Assembly (NCBI GenBank): GCA_023433505.1
Contig: JAEZCO010000012.1
Location: 1-64,000 of the forward strand
Direction of reading: 5' to 3'
Length of the DNA: 64,000 nucleotides
From: Bacillota bacterium
GTDB taxonomy: Bacteria > Bacillota > Clostridia > Acetivibrionales > DTU013
Positions 8,117 to 16,359 of this stretch are shown one piece after another. Below the pieces are notes generated by a model. That model was not told the origin of the DNA. It saw only the letters and a program-made list of their open reading frames with translations, and searched no databases. The position numbers were made by a program, and so were the translations under genes. Position 1 is the first letter of the stretch. Every line of letters starts with the position of its first letter.

Positions 8117-8184
8117 GCCATATAAATGGCAGCTTCCATTTTCATCATAATATTTTTTAATACCCGGTATTTTTGCCAGGTATT
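8117..8184 (+). promoter_or_regulatory. Two hairpins in the long 5' leader of the surface-protein gene
   Basis: GCCAT-ATAA-ATGGC (8117-8130) is followed 28 bases later by a stem of AATACC.GG with CC.GGTATT (8159-8184). Both lie inside the predicted 265-base leader. Long structured leaders stabilise many S-layer mRNAs. I recognise no known riboswitch consensus. Confidence 0.4.
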
Positions 8185-8346
8185 AATAGAAAACCAACCA
8201 ATCATACAAATGAAAAATTCCATGAAATGATAATTTTAGAAAGCTTGAGTCTCATGTGGCTGTTTGTGGTGAAGTGACATTCAAATGGTTAGGGAAGGCA
8301 GGTTTATTATTGTTTGTAAACACTAATATGATTATTGGAGGTTGGG

Positions 8347-11300
8347 ATGAAAATGCAAAGTGATGTTAGAAAAGTTATTAGTAAGGTATATTATGCTTTT
8401 GTACTTGCTGTGGTAATAACTATTTGGCCTTTAGCAGCGGTAAATGCATACACAGGTGAAAAACCGGCGAGTCTCAATAACATTGTAAATCATAGGTCCA
8501 CTGTGATGGATATGCAAAAGAAAGCTCAAATAACAGCACCGGAGCAATACTCTTCCCGATCTTTACAAGACGATTTTCAAACAATGCAGGCTAGTGATGC
8601 AGGCTCAAACATCATAAATAACGGTGATTTTGAATCAGATCCCAATTATTATGGTAGTTGGATTGCAATAGATAATTCGGATGTTTCTGCATCATTTATT
8701 TGGGATAATGAGACATATCATGGCAGTTCAGGGTACTCGGCAAGTATACAGGGGAATGGTGTAAATTCTGCCTTTATTAATAATATACCCATCAATCCAG
8801 GGAAGGTTTATTCTTTTAGCGCATGGGCTAAAACACTTGATGTATCCTCTCAAAACGGTTTTGGGATATGTGTTTTTATAGGGCAATATGATGAAAATGG
8901 TTTTTTAATTCCCGGCACTGATAATTATTTTATACAGGATGGGACAACAGACTGGCAGGAGGCAAATCTGAACTTCATTTCGAACCCTAATGCGGACAGT
9001 GCATTTGTCATGCTGATGCTGGGTGGTTCCGGTACTGTTTGGTTTGATGATATATCATTAGTAGATGAAAGATCCATACCCGGCCCTGAATCAAAGGTAG
9101 TAGCAGATCCAGGAATAGACAGGAGTACATATAAAGGATTTGAGGTAGTTTTAGATGGCAGCAACAGCCTTACTACGCAAGGAACTTCTTTGACATATAA
9201 TTGGAGTATAGTATCGGCACCGGAGGGAAGTCAAAGTGTTATCTCATATGTTTATGGGAACCCATCATTTATAGCGGATGTTGCAGGCGAATATACGGTT
9301 GCGTTGACTGTAGATAATGGTCTGGGCAGTGCAGATACAAAACAGGTTAAAATAACTGCAAAAGAATTTAATGATACGTCGGATAATATCAATTACACTA
9401 TCATGGACAGTTTGAATCAAAACTATTTCAACAGATATAGATATCAGGATTTCGTACCTATGGCTGATGGTTGGGTTATTATCGGGGAAATCTTAGAGAA
9501 AAAGATAATTATAGTAAACACTTTAACAGGCGAAATAGGAAAATCATATCAGCTTCAAGCAGCGCCTGCCAAGCTGGATTTTGATTTCGACAAAGGTATT
9601 GTTGTAGCTACACAGGCAGATAGTAATACAATAGCTAAAATAGATTTAAATACTGACATAATAAGTTATATTAATACTACGGGATTTAATTCTGTATTGG
9701 CACTTGGAAAAGGGGATATATTATTTACATATTCCTCTCAATGGCCTAATGGATTAATCAGTATAATTGATATCCACAATAATTCGGTAGTTGGTTCCAC
9801 AACGATTAATCAAAGCCATATTGGTTTTATGGTATTTGACAGAACTGGAAATAATCTGGTATTAGGGGTTAAAGGATCAATACCTAGTTCGTTGTACAGA
9901 TACGTGTATAATGAATCGACTAATTCACTATCTTCTGCCCAAGATGTATGGGATTTTGGAGGGAATGGTCAGGATCTTGCGATATCTAAAGACGGAAGAC
10001 ATGTGGCATTTTGCTGTGGAGGTGGCAATGGTAATGATTATACGATATATGATGTCGACAGCAGCGATATAACAAATATATTTGGAGAATGGAATACTAA
10101 TGCATACCCAACATCTGCTGTTTTTAGCCACGACAATCGTTATGTTGTCACTACAAATTCTTCCGATATACAGCTTTTCGACTTAAACGCTCATACTTTA
10201 GTTAGAACTCTTGGCCAAATTACATATAGAGATCTTTACTTGGTAAGAATATCCCGAGGGGATAAAATCGTATACGGACGTTCCGGATATAATTTATACT
10301 TTTATAAAACCGACGGCAGCACTTTTGGAACCGTTCCGTTAAGCATTGATAGTATTACAACGGATATATCCAGCCCTCAGACGGCAGGGACTCAAATAAA
10401 TTTAACTGCAAATACCAGTGGCAGAGCCGGTGATATTTACTATCATTTCTTGGTATATGACGGCATCAATTGGATAACAGAAGAATCTTTTTCCACGGAT
10501 AATACTTTTGAATGGACACCGCATGCCGGAGGAATTTATTATCTGGTAATTGAAGCAAAAGGTAAAAATTCTGCCAATAGCTATGATACTTATAACGTGA
10601 TCCCCTTTGTAATAGACGGGGAAGCAGAAGAGCACGAGCCTGCGTCAATTGAGATTACAGGCCCTGGAAATGTATATATTCCTGCATCTGGCGAAACTTC
10701 ATTGCGATATCAATATACGGCTGTAGTAAAAGATCAATATGGTATAATAATGGCAGGACGGGATGTAACCTGGTCCCTTGGCAGTCAATCAACAGATGTG
10801 TCAATAAGTGATACAGGTGTGATTAATATCACAAGTTCCGCACAGCCGGGTCCTATTGATGTTGAAGCATCCATCGGACCTATTTCTGATACATATACGA
10901 TTATATTAAATCAAGTGTTTAACTCAACAATTACACCGGTAGAAGCAATTTTTGATAAGAATCCTTCACTTCAGGCGGATATATCAATAACGGCAGTGCT
11001 AAATGGAAATATTTTAACCGCAATAAAGAATGGCGCAAACGCTTTATCCGGAGGTATCGACTATACGGTATCCGGCAGTTCGATAACTATTTCGAAAACA
11101 TATCTTGCCGGTCTTCCTAAAGGGCAGACCCGATTAACCTTTAAATTCAGCAATGGGAATGATGCTGGACTGACCGTAGAGGTAATTGATACGACAGTGG
11201 GAGATGAGGTTGTCTCATTTCCTGATCCGGGACTTGAGGAGGTCATCAGGGAAATCATAGGTAAAACCAATGGCGGGAATATATTGATAAGTGATGTAAA

Positions 11301-13170
11301 AGGAATAACCACACTTTATTCGGATGATGATGGCATTCGCAGTATTGCAGGAATAGAGAAATTGTCAAACTTGACCAACCTTACTTTAAAAAATGGTCAG
11401 ATAAGCGACCTGAGTCCTTTGGCAGGTTTAACTTCGCTGAAAGTCATAGACATATATAATAACAAGGTAAGCAATATTGAACCATTAGGTAACATGGCCA
11501 ATTTACATAAATTAAGACTGGGTGGCAACAATATAAGTAATATCGGTATAGTGAAAAGCTTAACTCAACTAAATGAATTGCTTTTATTACCGAATCCTGT
11601 CAAGGATTTTAGTCCGGCAAAAAATATTTACTCCCAGTTACTCAACAAAGATTTTAATTTGAACACTGTTTCAAGCATTGAAATATCAGGGCCTGACAAA
11701 GTTACGATTCCTGCTACCGGATCCATCACTAAAAGCTACACGGCTGTTGTAAAGGATCCCAATAGCGTAGTATTAACCTGTGAGCCGGTAATATGGTCTC
11801 TAAATACACCTGTTCAAGGAATCCAAATTAATAGCACAACAGGAAATGTTACAATAGGCAGCAGTGCTATAGGAGGTACATTTATTGTAAAAGCGGTCAA
11901 TGGTTCCGTAGCAAAAACATATACAGTTACTTTGAGCAGCGATTCCTCCGACTCTCCGCCTACAGGAGGAGGTGGTGGAGGTGGAGGTGGAGGTAGTCCG
12001 AATGAAAAGCCTGTTAACGGCGTAATAAATATTTCACCGACGTACTCTCCTGGTGTTGTTACGGTTGACATATCTTGGGATAATTATAAGGGGATATTGA
12101 ATAGTGCTATAGAAGAAAACGGGGTTAAAAATATTACAATTAATATACTTGACGCCGGAGTAGATGGTTATTATACTAAGCTGCCTACATCGGCATTGAC
12201 AAGTGCTTTGCCGGATGTAAACATTTCCGTGAATACTGCAATTGCAAACATTATGTTACCTTCCAACATGTTTGATAAAGCTGTTGTGCAGAAAGCCCAG
12301 AATATTGGCTTTACTGTTTCTTCCGTAGATAAGTCCGGATTGCCGGCTTCGGTTGCTAAATTAATAGGGGACTCACCGGTAATTGATTTAAGTGTAACTA
12401 TAAACGGGACTGTACAGGAATGGAATAATCCTGTTTCACCTGTTACTGTCTCTATACCCTATACATTAAAAGAAGGAGAAAGCAGAGATAATATTGCTGT
12501 ATTCTATATTGACAGCAAAGGCAATCTTGTAAACATGCAAGGAGTATATGATCCTTCTACGAAGCTCGTAGCTTTTAAAACCACGCACTTTAGCAAATAT
12601 TTGGTTATGGACAATGTTGTGCCCTTTACTGACCTTGCAGGGTATGAAAATTATAGAAAATACATTGAGAGTATGGCTGCAAAGGGGATTATTGCAGGAA
12701 TCGGAAACAATCAATATGCTCCTGGTAAGGTATTGACAAGGGCTGAATATTCAAAGCTTCTGGTAGTGATGCTGCAACTGGATATCAGTAAAACCGGAAA
12801 TATATTCTCAGATATAAAAGCTACCGACTGGTATGCTCCTTACGTAAATGCAGCTTACAACGCAGGACTTATAAAGGGCATTGGAAGTAATAAGTTTGCA
12901 CCAAACGACACTATAACAACACAAGATGCGGCGCTGATCCTGATACGGGCATTGCAATACAAATACAAAGGTATAAACGTATCAGTCGGTTCCCTGGCAG
13001 GAATCAAGGACTATAAGGACATAAGCAGCTATGCGGAGGAAGCAGTTGGATTTACCGTAACAAAAGGGATAACCCCTCTGGACGGTGAAGGTAAATTAAA
13101 TGCCAAAGGAGCCGTAAACAGGGCAACGGCAGCCCAATATATATATAACGTTTTCAATTATAAAAACTAA
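8347..13170 (+). CDS. Large mosaic S-layer-anchored surface protein (CBM-like, PKD/Ig-like, propeller, X2, LRR, 3x SLH)
   Basis: 1607-residue exported protein. Approximate order: signal peptide 1-45; CBM4/9-like sandwich 88-241 (IINNGDFESD ... GTVWFDDISLVDE); PKD/Ig-like 247-340; repetitive beta-propeller-like region 348-658 (VFSHDNRYVVTTN-type strands); Ig-like 664-758; bacterial Ig-like 765-856; X2 module 859-950 (the cellulosomal Ig-like family, with ITPVEAIFDKNP); LRR block 957-1105 of internalin type (LSNLTNLTLKNGQISDLSPL); second Big-like domain; a run of ten Gly near 1210; an unassigned domain; then three SLH repeats 1427-1607. SLH repeats tether proteins to pyruvylated wall polymers, so this is a cell-surface binding protein. 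No catalytic motif is seen. ATG 8347 follows GGAGG (8337-8341); TTG 8335 is less likely. Codon use is more AT-rich than in neighbouring catabolic genes. Confidence 0.9.
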   Translation: MKMQSDVRKVISKVYYAFVLAVVITIWPLAAVNAYTGEKPASLNNIVNHRSTVMDMQKKAQITAPEQYSSRSLQDDFQTMQASDAGSNIINNGDFESDPNYYGSWIAIDNSDVSASFIWDNETYHGSSGYSASIQGNGVNSAFINNIPINPGKVYSFSAWAKTLDVSSQNGFGICVFIGQYDENGFLIPGTDNYFIQDGTTDWQEANLNFISNPNADSAFVMLMLGGSGTVWFDDISLVDERSIPGPESKVVADPGIDRSTYKGFEVVLDGSNSLTTQGTSLTYNWSIVSAPEGSQSVISYVYGNPSFIADVAGEYTVALTVDNGLGSADTKQVKITAKEFNDTSDNINYTIMDSLNQNYFNRYRYQDFVPMADGWVIIGEILEKKIIIVNTLTGEIGKSYQLQAAPAKLDFDFDKGIVVATQADSNTIAKIDLNTDIISYINTTGFNSVLALGKGDILFTYSSQWPNGLISIIDIHNNSVVGSTTINQSHIGFMVFDRTGNNLVLGVKGSIPSSLYRYVYNESTNSLSSAQDVWDFGGNGQDLAISKDGRHVAFCCGGGNGNDYTIYDVDSSDITNIFGEWNTNAYPTSAVFSHDNRYVVTTNSSDIQLFDLNAHTLVRTLGQITYRDLYLVRISRGDKIVYGRSGYNLYFYKTDGSTFGTVPLSIDSITTDISSPQTAGTQINLTANTSGRAGDIYYHFLVYDGINWITEESFSTDNTFEWTPHAGGIYYLVIEAKGKNSANSYDTYNVIPFVIDGEAEEHEPASIEITGPGNVYIPASGETSLRYQYTAVVKDQYGIIMAGRDVTWSLGSQSTDVSISDTGVINITSSAQPGPIDVEASIGPISDTYTIILNQVFNSTITPVEAIFDKNPSLQADISITAVLNGNILTAIKNGANALSGGIDYTVSGSSITISKTYLAGLPKGQTRLTFKFSNGNDAGLTVEVIDTTVGDEVVSFPDPGLEEVIREIIGKTNGGNILISDVKGITTLYSDDDGIRSIAGIEKLSNLTNLTLKNGQISDLSPLAGLTSLKVIDIYNNKVSNIEPLGNMANLHKLRLGGNNISNIGIVKSLTQLNELLLLPNPVKDFSPAKNIYSQLLNKDFNLNTVSSIEISGPDKVTIPATGSITKSYTAVVKDPNSVVLTCEPVIWSLNTPVQGIQINSTTGNVTIGSSAIGGTFIVKAVNGSVAKTYTVTLSSDSSDSPPTGGGGGGGGGGSPNEKPVNGVINISPTYSPGVVTVDISWDNYKGILNSAIEENGVKNITINILDAGVDGYYTKLPTSALTSALPDVNISVNTAIANIMLPSNMFDKAVVQKAQNIGFTVSSVDKSGLPASVAKLIGDSPVIDLSVTINGTVQEWNNPVSPVTVSIPYTLKEGESRDNIAVFYIDSKGNLVNMQGVYDPSTKLVAFKTTHFSKYLVMDNVVPFTDLAGYENYRKYIESMAAKGIIAGIGNNQYAPGKVLTRAEYSKLLVVMLQLDISKTGNIFSDIKATDWYAPYVNAAYNAGLIKGIGSNKFAPNDTITTQDAALILIRALQYKYKGINVSVGSLAGIKDYKDISSYAEEAVGFTVTKGITPLDGEGKLNAKGAVNRATAAQYIYNVFNYKN

Positions 13171-13204
13171 AAAAAATTCAGTATAAATGGCGCTAATTAA
13201 GGTG

Positions 13205-13248
13205 AAAAATCGGTTGCCGCGTACTACTTATGAAGCAGCCGATTTTTT
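13205..13248 (+). terminator. Rho-independent terminator of the surface-protein gene
   Basis: AAAAATCGGTTGC (13205-13217) pairs with GCAGCCGATTTTTT (13235-13248) with one G-U pair, and the right arm supplies the U-run. It begins 35 bases after the stop codon. Confidence 0.85.
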
Positions 13249-13327
13249 ACATGATACTATAATACTCTTATGCTGAGAGAGAGGCGCAGATCCTCGGATG
13301 AGGCTATAATCGAAAGGAGGAGAGTCA

Positions 13328-13843
13328 ATGGATAAGGAGTATGGCATTATAAAAAATAATTTTATTTCTTTAGCACTCCATATAGCCATAAGTGCTATAA
13401 TGATTTTGATTTATAAGCCTTTTAGTTTGTCGTCCCGAATGTATTCAACCGGGATTGCGGGTAATGTAGTAATGTTAATTGTAGTACTTTTTTTATATAC
13501 ATTGACTTCATACCTATTAGCAGGAAATTTATTATCGGTTTCAGGCTCATGTAAGAACAGGGTGATATCAGTCTTAAGTACCTCAACAGTATTACTTGCT
13601 GTCTGGATCTTTTGTTATATACTGGACGATGGTGGCTTCATGTCAGGTTTAGTATGGGCGTTTTTCATGTATTGTAGCCTTTCGTTTATACCTGTTTATT
13701 CCTCTATAGAGTTTTTACATATCCCAGTAGCATTTTTAACCGCAATAGTGGTAGTCCTTCCTTCATTATTAAGTTGGATTGGGATAGAAGTTAGGTATAA
13801 TATGAAAAAAGTAAGTCACTCCAAAAAAGGAGGCCATGAGTAA
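13328..13843 (+). CDS. Small multi-pass membrane protein, unknown
   Basis: 171 residues with four to five hydrophobic segments (about 12-30, 45-68, 80-100, 105-125, 133-153) and a Lys-rich C-terminus ending KKVSHSKKGGHE. No family recognised. RBS AAAGGAGGAG precedes ATG 13328. It overlaps the next gene by 8 bases, implying translational coupling, so the two membrane proteins probably act together. Confidence 0.75.
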   Translation: MDKEYGIIKNNFISLALHIAISAIMILIYKPFSLSSRMYSTGIAGNVVMLIVVLFLYTLTSYLLAGNLLSVSGSCKNRVISVLSTSTVLLAVWIFCYILDDGGFMSGLVWAFFMYCSLSFIPVYSSIEFLHIPVAFLTAIVVVLPSLLSWIGIEVRYNMKKVSHSKKGGHE

Positions 13844-14759
13844 ATTGGCTGAGATAAGGATTGCGTTGGAGGTATTGTATAGAAAGACGTGGGCAATATT
13901 TAAAGGAAATTTGTTTGCGATTATTATGGTAAATCTGATCGCAGCTGTACCTGCAAATATAATAAACTATATTCTTTCAAGCATTCAGAAAACCAGTTCT
14001 TTCTTATTTGTTTTTGATATCTTATCATTATTTATGACTCTAGTCGCGGGGATTTCGTCATTGGCTACGGTATACATCGCTGTAAACACATGGAACGGCA
14101 TGCCTCCTATGTCGATGAAAGAGTCATTTTCTATGGCTTATAAGCGATGGGGAACTTCCATCACAACAGGGATACTACAGTATTTAATTAGTTCTGCACT
14201 TATTCTATTATTCATTATTCCGGGTATTGTTTGGATGGTTTATTATGCATTTGCATACCAAGCTGTTGCTTTGACTGGTTTTAAATGGAAAAAGGCCTTG
14301 AATTACAGCAAATTTATTGTTAAAGGAAACTGGTGGAAGGTGTTTGGCAATTTGTTTTCTCTTTCTTTAGTGCCTGCCGTTATTTATTGTCTTATGTTTT
14401 TCCCTCATAGATATTTAATAAAAACAAATCCAGAATTCAATGCCTTAATTATTCTTATTAACATAATTTCAAATGTTTTGTTTAGCTTTGTTAATGTAGG
14501 GACGTCAATACTATATTTAAACCTGTCAAGCCTAAAGGAAACCTCAAATAACGAAAAGACTGTTTATGAGAAAATAAACGCTTATGTTAATAAGAATGTA
14601 TCAATACTATCTGGAGAAACTGAAGATATTGGGAATCTCGGGAATATGGAAGAATATGAGGAAGATTTTGATGATGATTCGCTAAGATGCTCTATATGTG
14701 GAATTAAAGTTGAACCTGATCAAGTTGTTTGTCCGATGTGCCACTCTATAATTCGATAG
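13836..14759 (+). CDS. Multi-pass membrane protein with C-terminal zinc-ribbon
   Basis: 307 residues. The first ~235 contain about six hydrophobic helices in a layout resembling GDPD-membrane/DUF975-like integral proteins (FIIPGIVWMVYYAFAYQAVAL is typical). An acidic linker (EEYEEDFDDD) leads to a C-terminal CSICGIKVEPDQVVCPMC zinc-ribbon with two CxxC pairs. It starts inside the 3' end of the preceding gene, with AGGAGG upstream. Function unknown; the cytosolic zinc-ribbon suggests a protein-interaction tail. Confidence 0.78.
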   Translation: MSKLAEIRIALEVLYRKTWAIFKGNLFAIIMVNLIAAVPANIINYILSSIQKTSSFLFVFDILSLFMTLVAGISSLATVYIAVNTWNGMPPMSMKESFSMAYKRWGTSITTGILQYLISSALILLFIIPGIVWMVYYAFAYQAVALTGFKWKKALNYSKFIVKGNWWKVFGNLFSLSLVPAVIYCLMFFPHRYLIKTNPEFNALIILINIISNVLFSFVNVGTSILYLNLSSLKETSNNEKTVYEKINAYVNKNVSILSGETEDIGNLGNMEEYEEDFDDDSLRCSICGIKVEPDQVVCPMCHSIIR

Positions 14760-14818
14760 CAGGGAGAAAACATTAATGAGTAGAAGTACGCTTCAAAAAA
14801 TTATAATAATTAACATAA

Positions 14819-15025
14819 TTATTCTCTTATTTCCACTCCAATTTTTACGCCTTTGGATTTAAGGCTATAAAGCAAGCTGATCAGCTCTGACGGTGTTCTT
14901 TCTTTGCCTTCTATAAGGTGCAGATCGTCAATCAACAGAAGTTTGAGGTGCTCGAGACTTCTTTTGATAGTGATTCTGAAAACTGCTTTGTGCAGCCGTT
15001 CGCGCCTCCGTGAAATATGTTGTAT
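14819..15025 (-). pseudogene. DnaA-like AAA+ fragment (Walker B region only)
   Basis: Read on the minus strand directly after the stop of the 15026-15673 gene and in the same frame, about 65 codons stay open. They include LLLIDDLHLIEGKERT, which closely resembles the Walker B and following segment of DnaA-type AAA+ ATPases, then SELISLLYSLKSKGVKIGVE and a stop at 14819. There is no Walker A, no DNA-binding domain and no start codon, so this is a relic. The match is by eye. The rest of 14760-15025 shows nothing else. Confidence 0.45.
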
Positions 15026-15673
15026 TTATTCCTTTTCCACTTTTATCCGCAAATGCACAAGCATTTCTATCGATATTACCAGAAAGCCCACTGAATAACC
15101 GATAGTAGACAAGATATAAAAATTCATATTCCCACTGATTGGCCCGATTAACCCTGCCAGGGTCAGAATTCCGCTTATTCGCATTGTCCATGCGGCCGCT
15201 TTGTTTCCGAAGTCCGTCAGCGCACTGGAAGCAAATATCATCGCCATACCCAGGAAGAAACCCCAAGAGACGCACTCAAAGCCTTTTGTAACGGAAGGCC
15301 AGCCGTCCAGTAGCAGCCAGGACGGCATAGCTTTTTCGTGAAAGATTTGATTCAATACGGTCAAATAAATAAAGTGATTGATAATTGTCACCGTTGCCAT
15401 GCAGGCAGTCAAAATCAATGCGATCATGCTCTGGCTTTTTCTATTTTCACTACTTCCTCTATATAGCTCTATCATAAACTGCAGGATTACGACTGCTGCC
15501 CATATGGTTAGTATCTCCATGACCGTCATGATGTTTCGGTTTTCAGTTAAAATCCATCCGGTTGTAGATAGAACATATAGGCCGCTGATTAGCAGGATGG
15601 TGTATGCTATGCTTTTTGTTTTTCTTACATTTATTGATGTTTGGTGAGTTTCTGCTTCTTTTGAATTCTTCAT
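15026..15673 (-). CDS. Six-helix integral membrane protein, unknown
   Basis: 215 residues from ATG 15673, which has GAGAG just upstream; the longer frame to 15718 lacks an RBS. Hydrophobic segments at roughly 20-40, 52-72, 85-108, 130-152, 160-180 and 185-205 give a six-pass protein. The pattern, including SWGFFLGMAMIFASSAL, is reminiscent of DUF998-like or DUF4386-like small membrane proteins, but I do not assign a family. Its only neighbours are gene relics. Function unknown. Confidence 0.7.
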   Translation of the reverse strand: MKNSKEAETHQTSINVRKTKSIAYTILLISGLYVLSTTGWILTENRNIMTVMEILTIWAAVVILQFMIELYRGSSENRKSQSMIALILTACMATVTIINHFIYLTVLNQIFHEKAMPSWLLLDGWPSVTKGFECVSWGFFLGMAMIFASSALTDFGNKAAAWTMRISGILTLAGLIGPISGNMNFYILSTIGYSVGFLVISIEMLVHLRIKVEKE

Positions 15674-15764
15674 AAAGCTCTCTTTCTCAATTATCTTAAT
15701 TGTCATAATGCATATCATATCAGAAACTGCAATGTAATATCAAATTTAACTATATTTTATTATT

Positions 15765-16086
15765 ATGTCAACCGAAATAACAGACAATTATGCAACTCAA
15801 GTAGGACGCTCCAGATCCGATACCTGTATTCCGGAAGACCTCCAGGTTGCCTTTGAGTTCCATCCCTATCCGACGGTCTGGAATCCGGCTGTATTGGATA
15901 AAGCATGCCTGCCGCCGAAAGGACCCGTATCTTTGAGGCTGCTTCAATGAAATGCTCGATCTGCGCCGACGTTTCCACCGGCCTGTCTGGTGCGGCGAGT
16001 GGGGATGCGATCCCGCATTTATTTTTGAGCTTGACAGGGGGATGCTGATGCTGTGCGAAAAGAATGACGTATCTTGGACACTGTAA
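15765..16086 (+). pseudogene. Frameshifted remnant of a GH5-like glycoside hydrolase
   Basis: Frame one (to 15950) reads EDLQVAFEFHPYPTVWNPA, resembling the GH5 strand with its catalytic-site His and Tyr. After a frameshift near 15935, another frame (15937-16086) reads NEMLDLRRRFHRPVWCGEWG followed by CD, then GMLMLCEKNDVSWTL. These match the GH5 nucleophile strand (PVWVGEFG-like) and the following helix and Trp strand. No start, no acid/base Asn-Glu motif and no upstream barrel remain. It lies beside the GH31 locus, consistent with decay of an older glycan-degrading gene. By-eye family match. Confidence 0.5.
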
Positions 16087-16359
16087 GCCTATAAGAATTC
16101 ACAGTATATTGGAATCGTTTATTTGCTGTGGAAGACCAATTGAAATACAGGCTGCAGTTCAGACTTAGAGCCCTGTTTCAGACACTCTATAGTGAGCAGA
16201 TTCTGATACCGGAGCTGAAAACCTTCCGGCTCAGCAACTGTGCCGCATGGAAAGTGATGGAGGAAATGCTGACGGGCGCGGGGATGAGAGATGGGACCTT
16301 GATACAAAAGATCAATCAGGAAGCCTTCACTTCCGGCTGACCGCTCTCCCGTGACGATG
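16087..16359. other. Intergenic stretch without recognisable gene
   Basis: Between the GH5-like relic and the end of the GH31 gene. Short open frames exist on both strands (for example 16128-16340), but none has an RBS or recognisable family. It may be further decayed coding sequence. Confidence 0.4.

Noticed and set aside
11970..12000. GGA/GGT repeats as a microsatellite or phase-variation tract
   Set aside because: They encode a ten-Gly linker with mixed codons and are whole-codon repeats; no frame-switching unit is apparent.
13272..13312. GGCGCAGATCC / GGATGAGG leader before the membrane gene as a riboswitch
   Set aside because: Only a 4-bp hairpin is visible and the sequence does not complete the lysine or any other consensus I know.
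16128..16340. 70-codon plus-strand open frame
   Set aside because: No RBS and no family resemblance; it lies in apparent gene debris.
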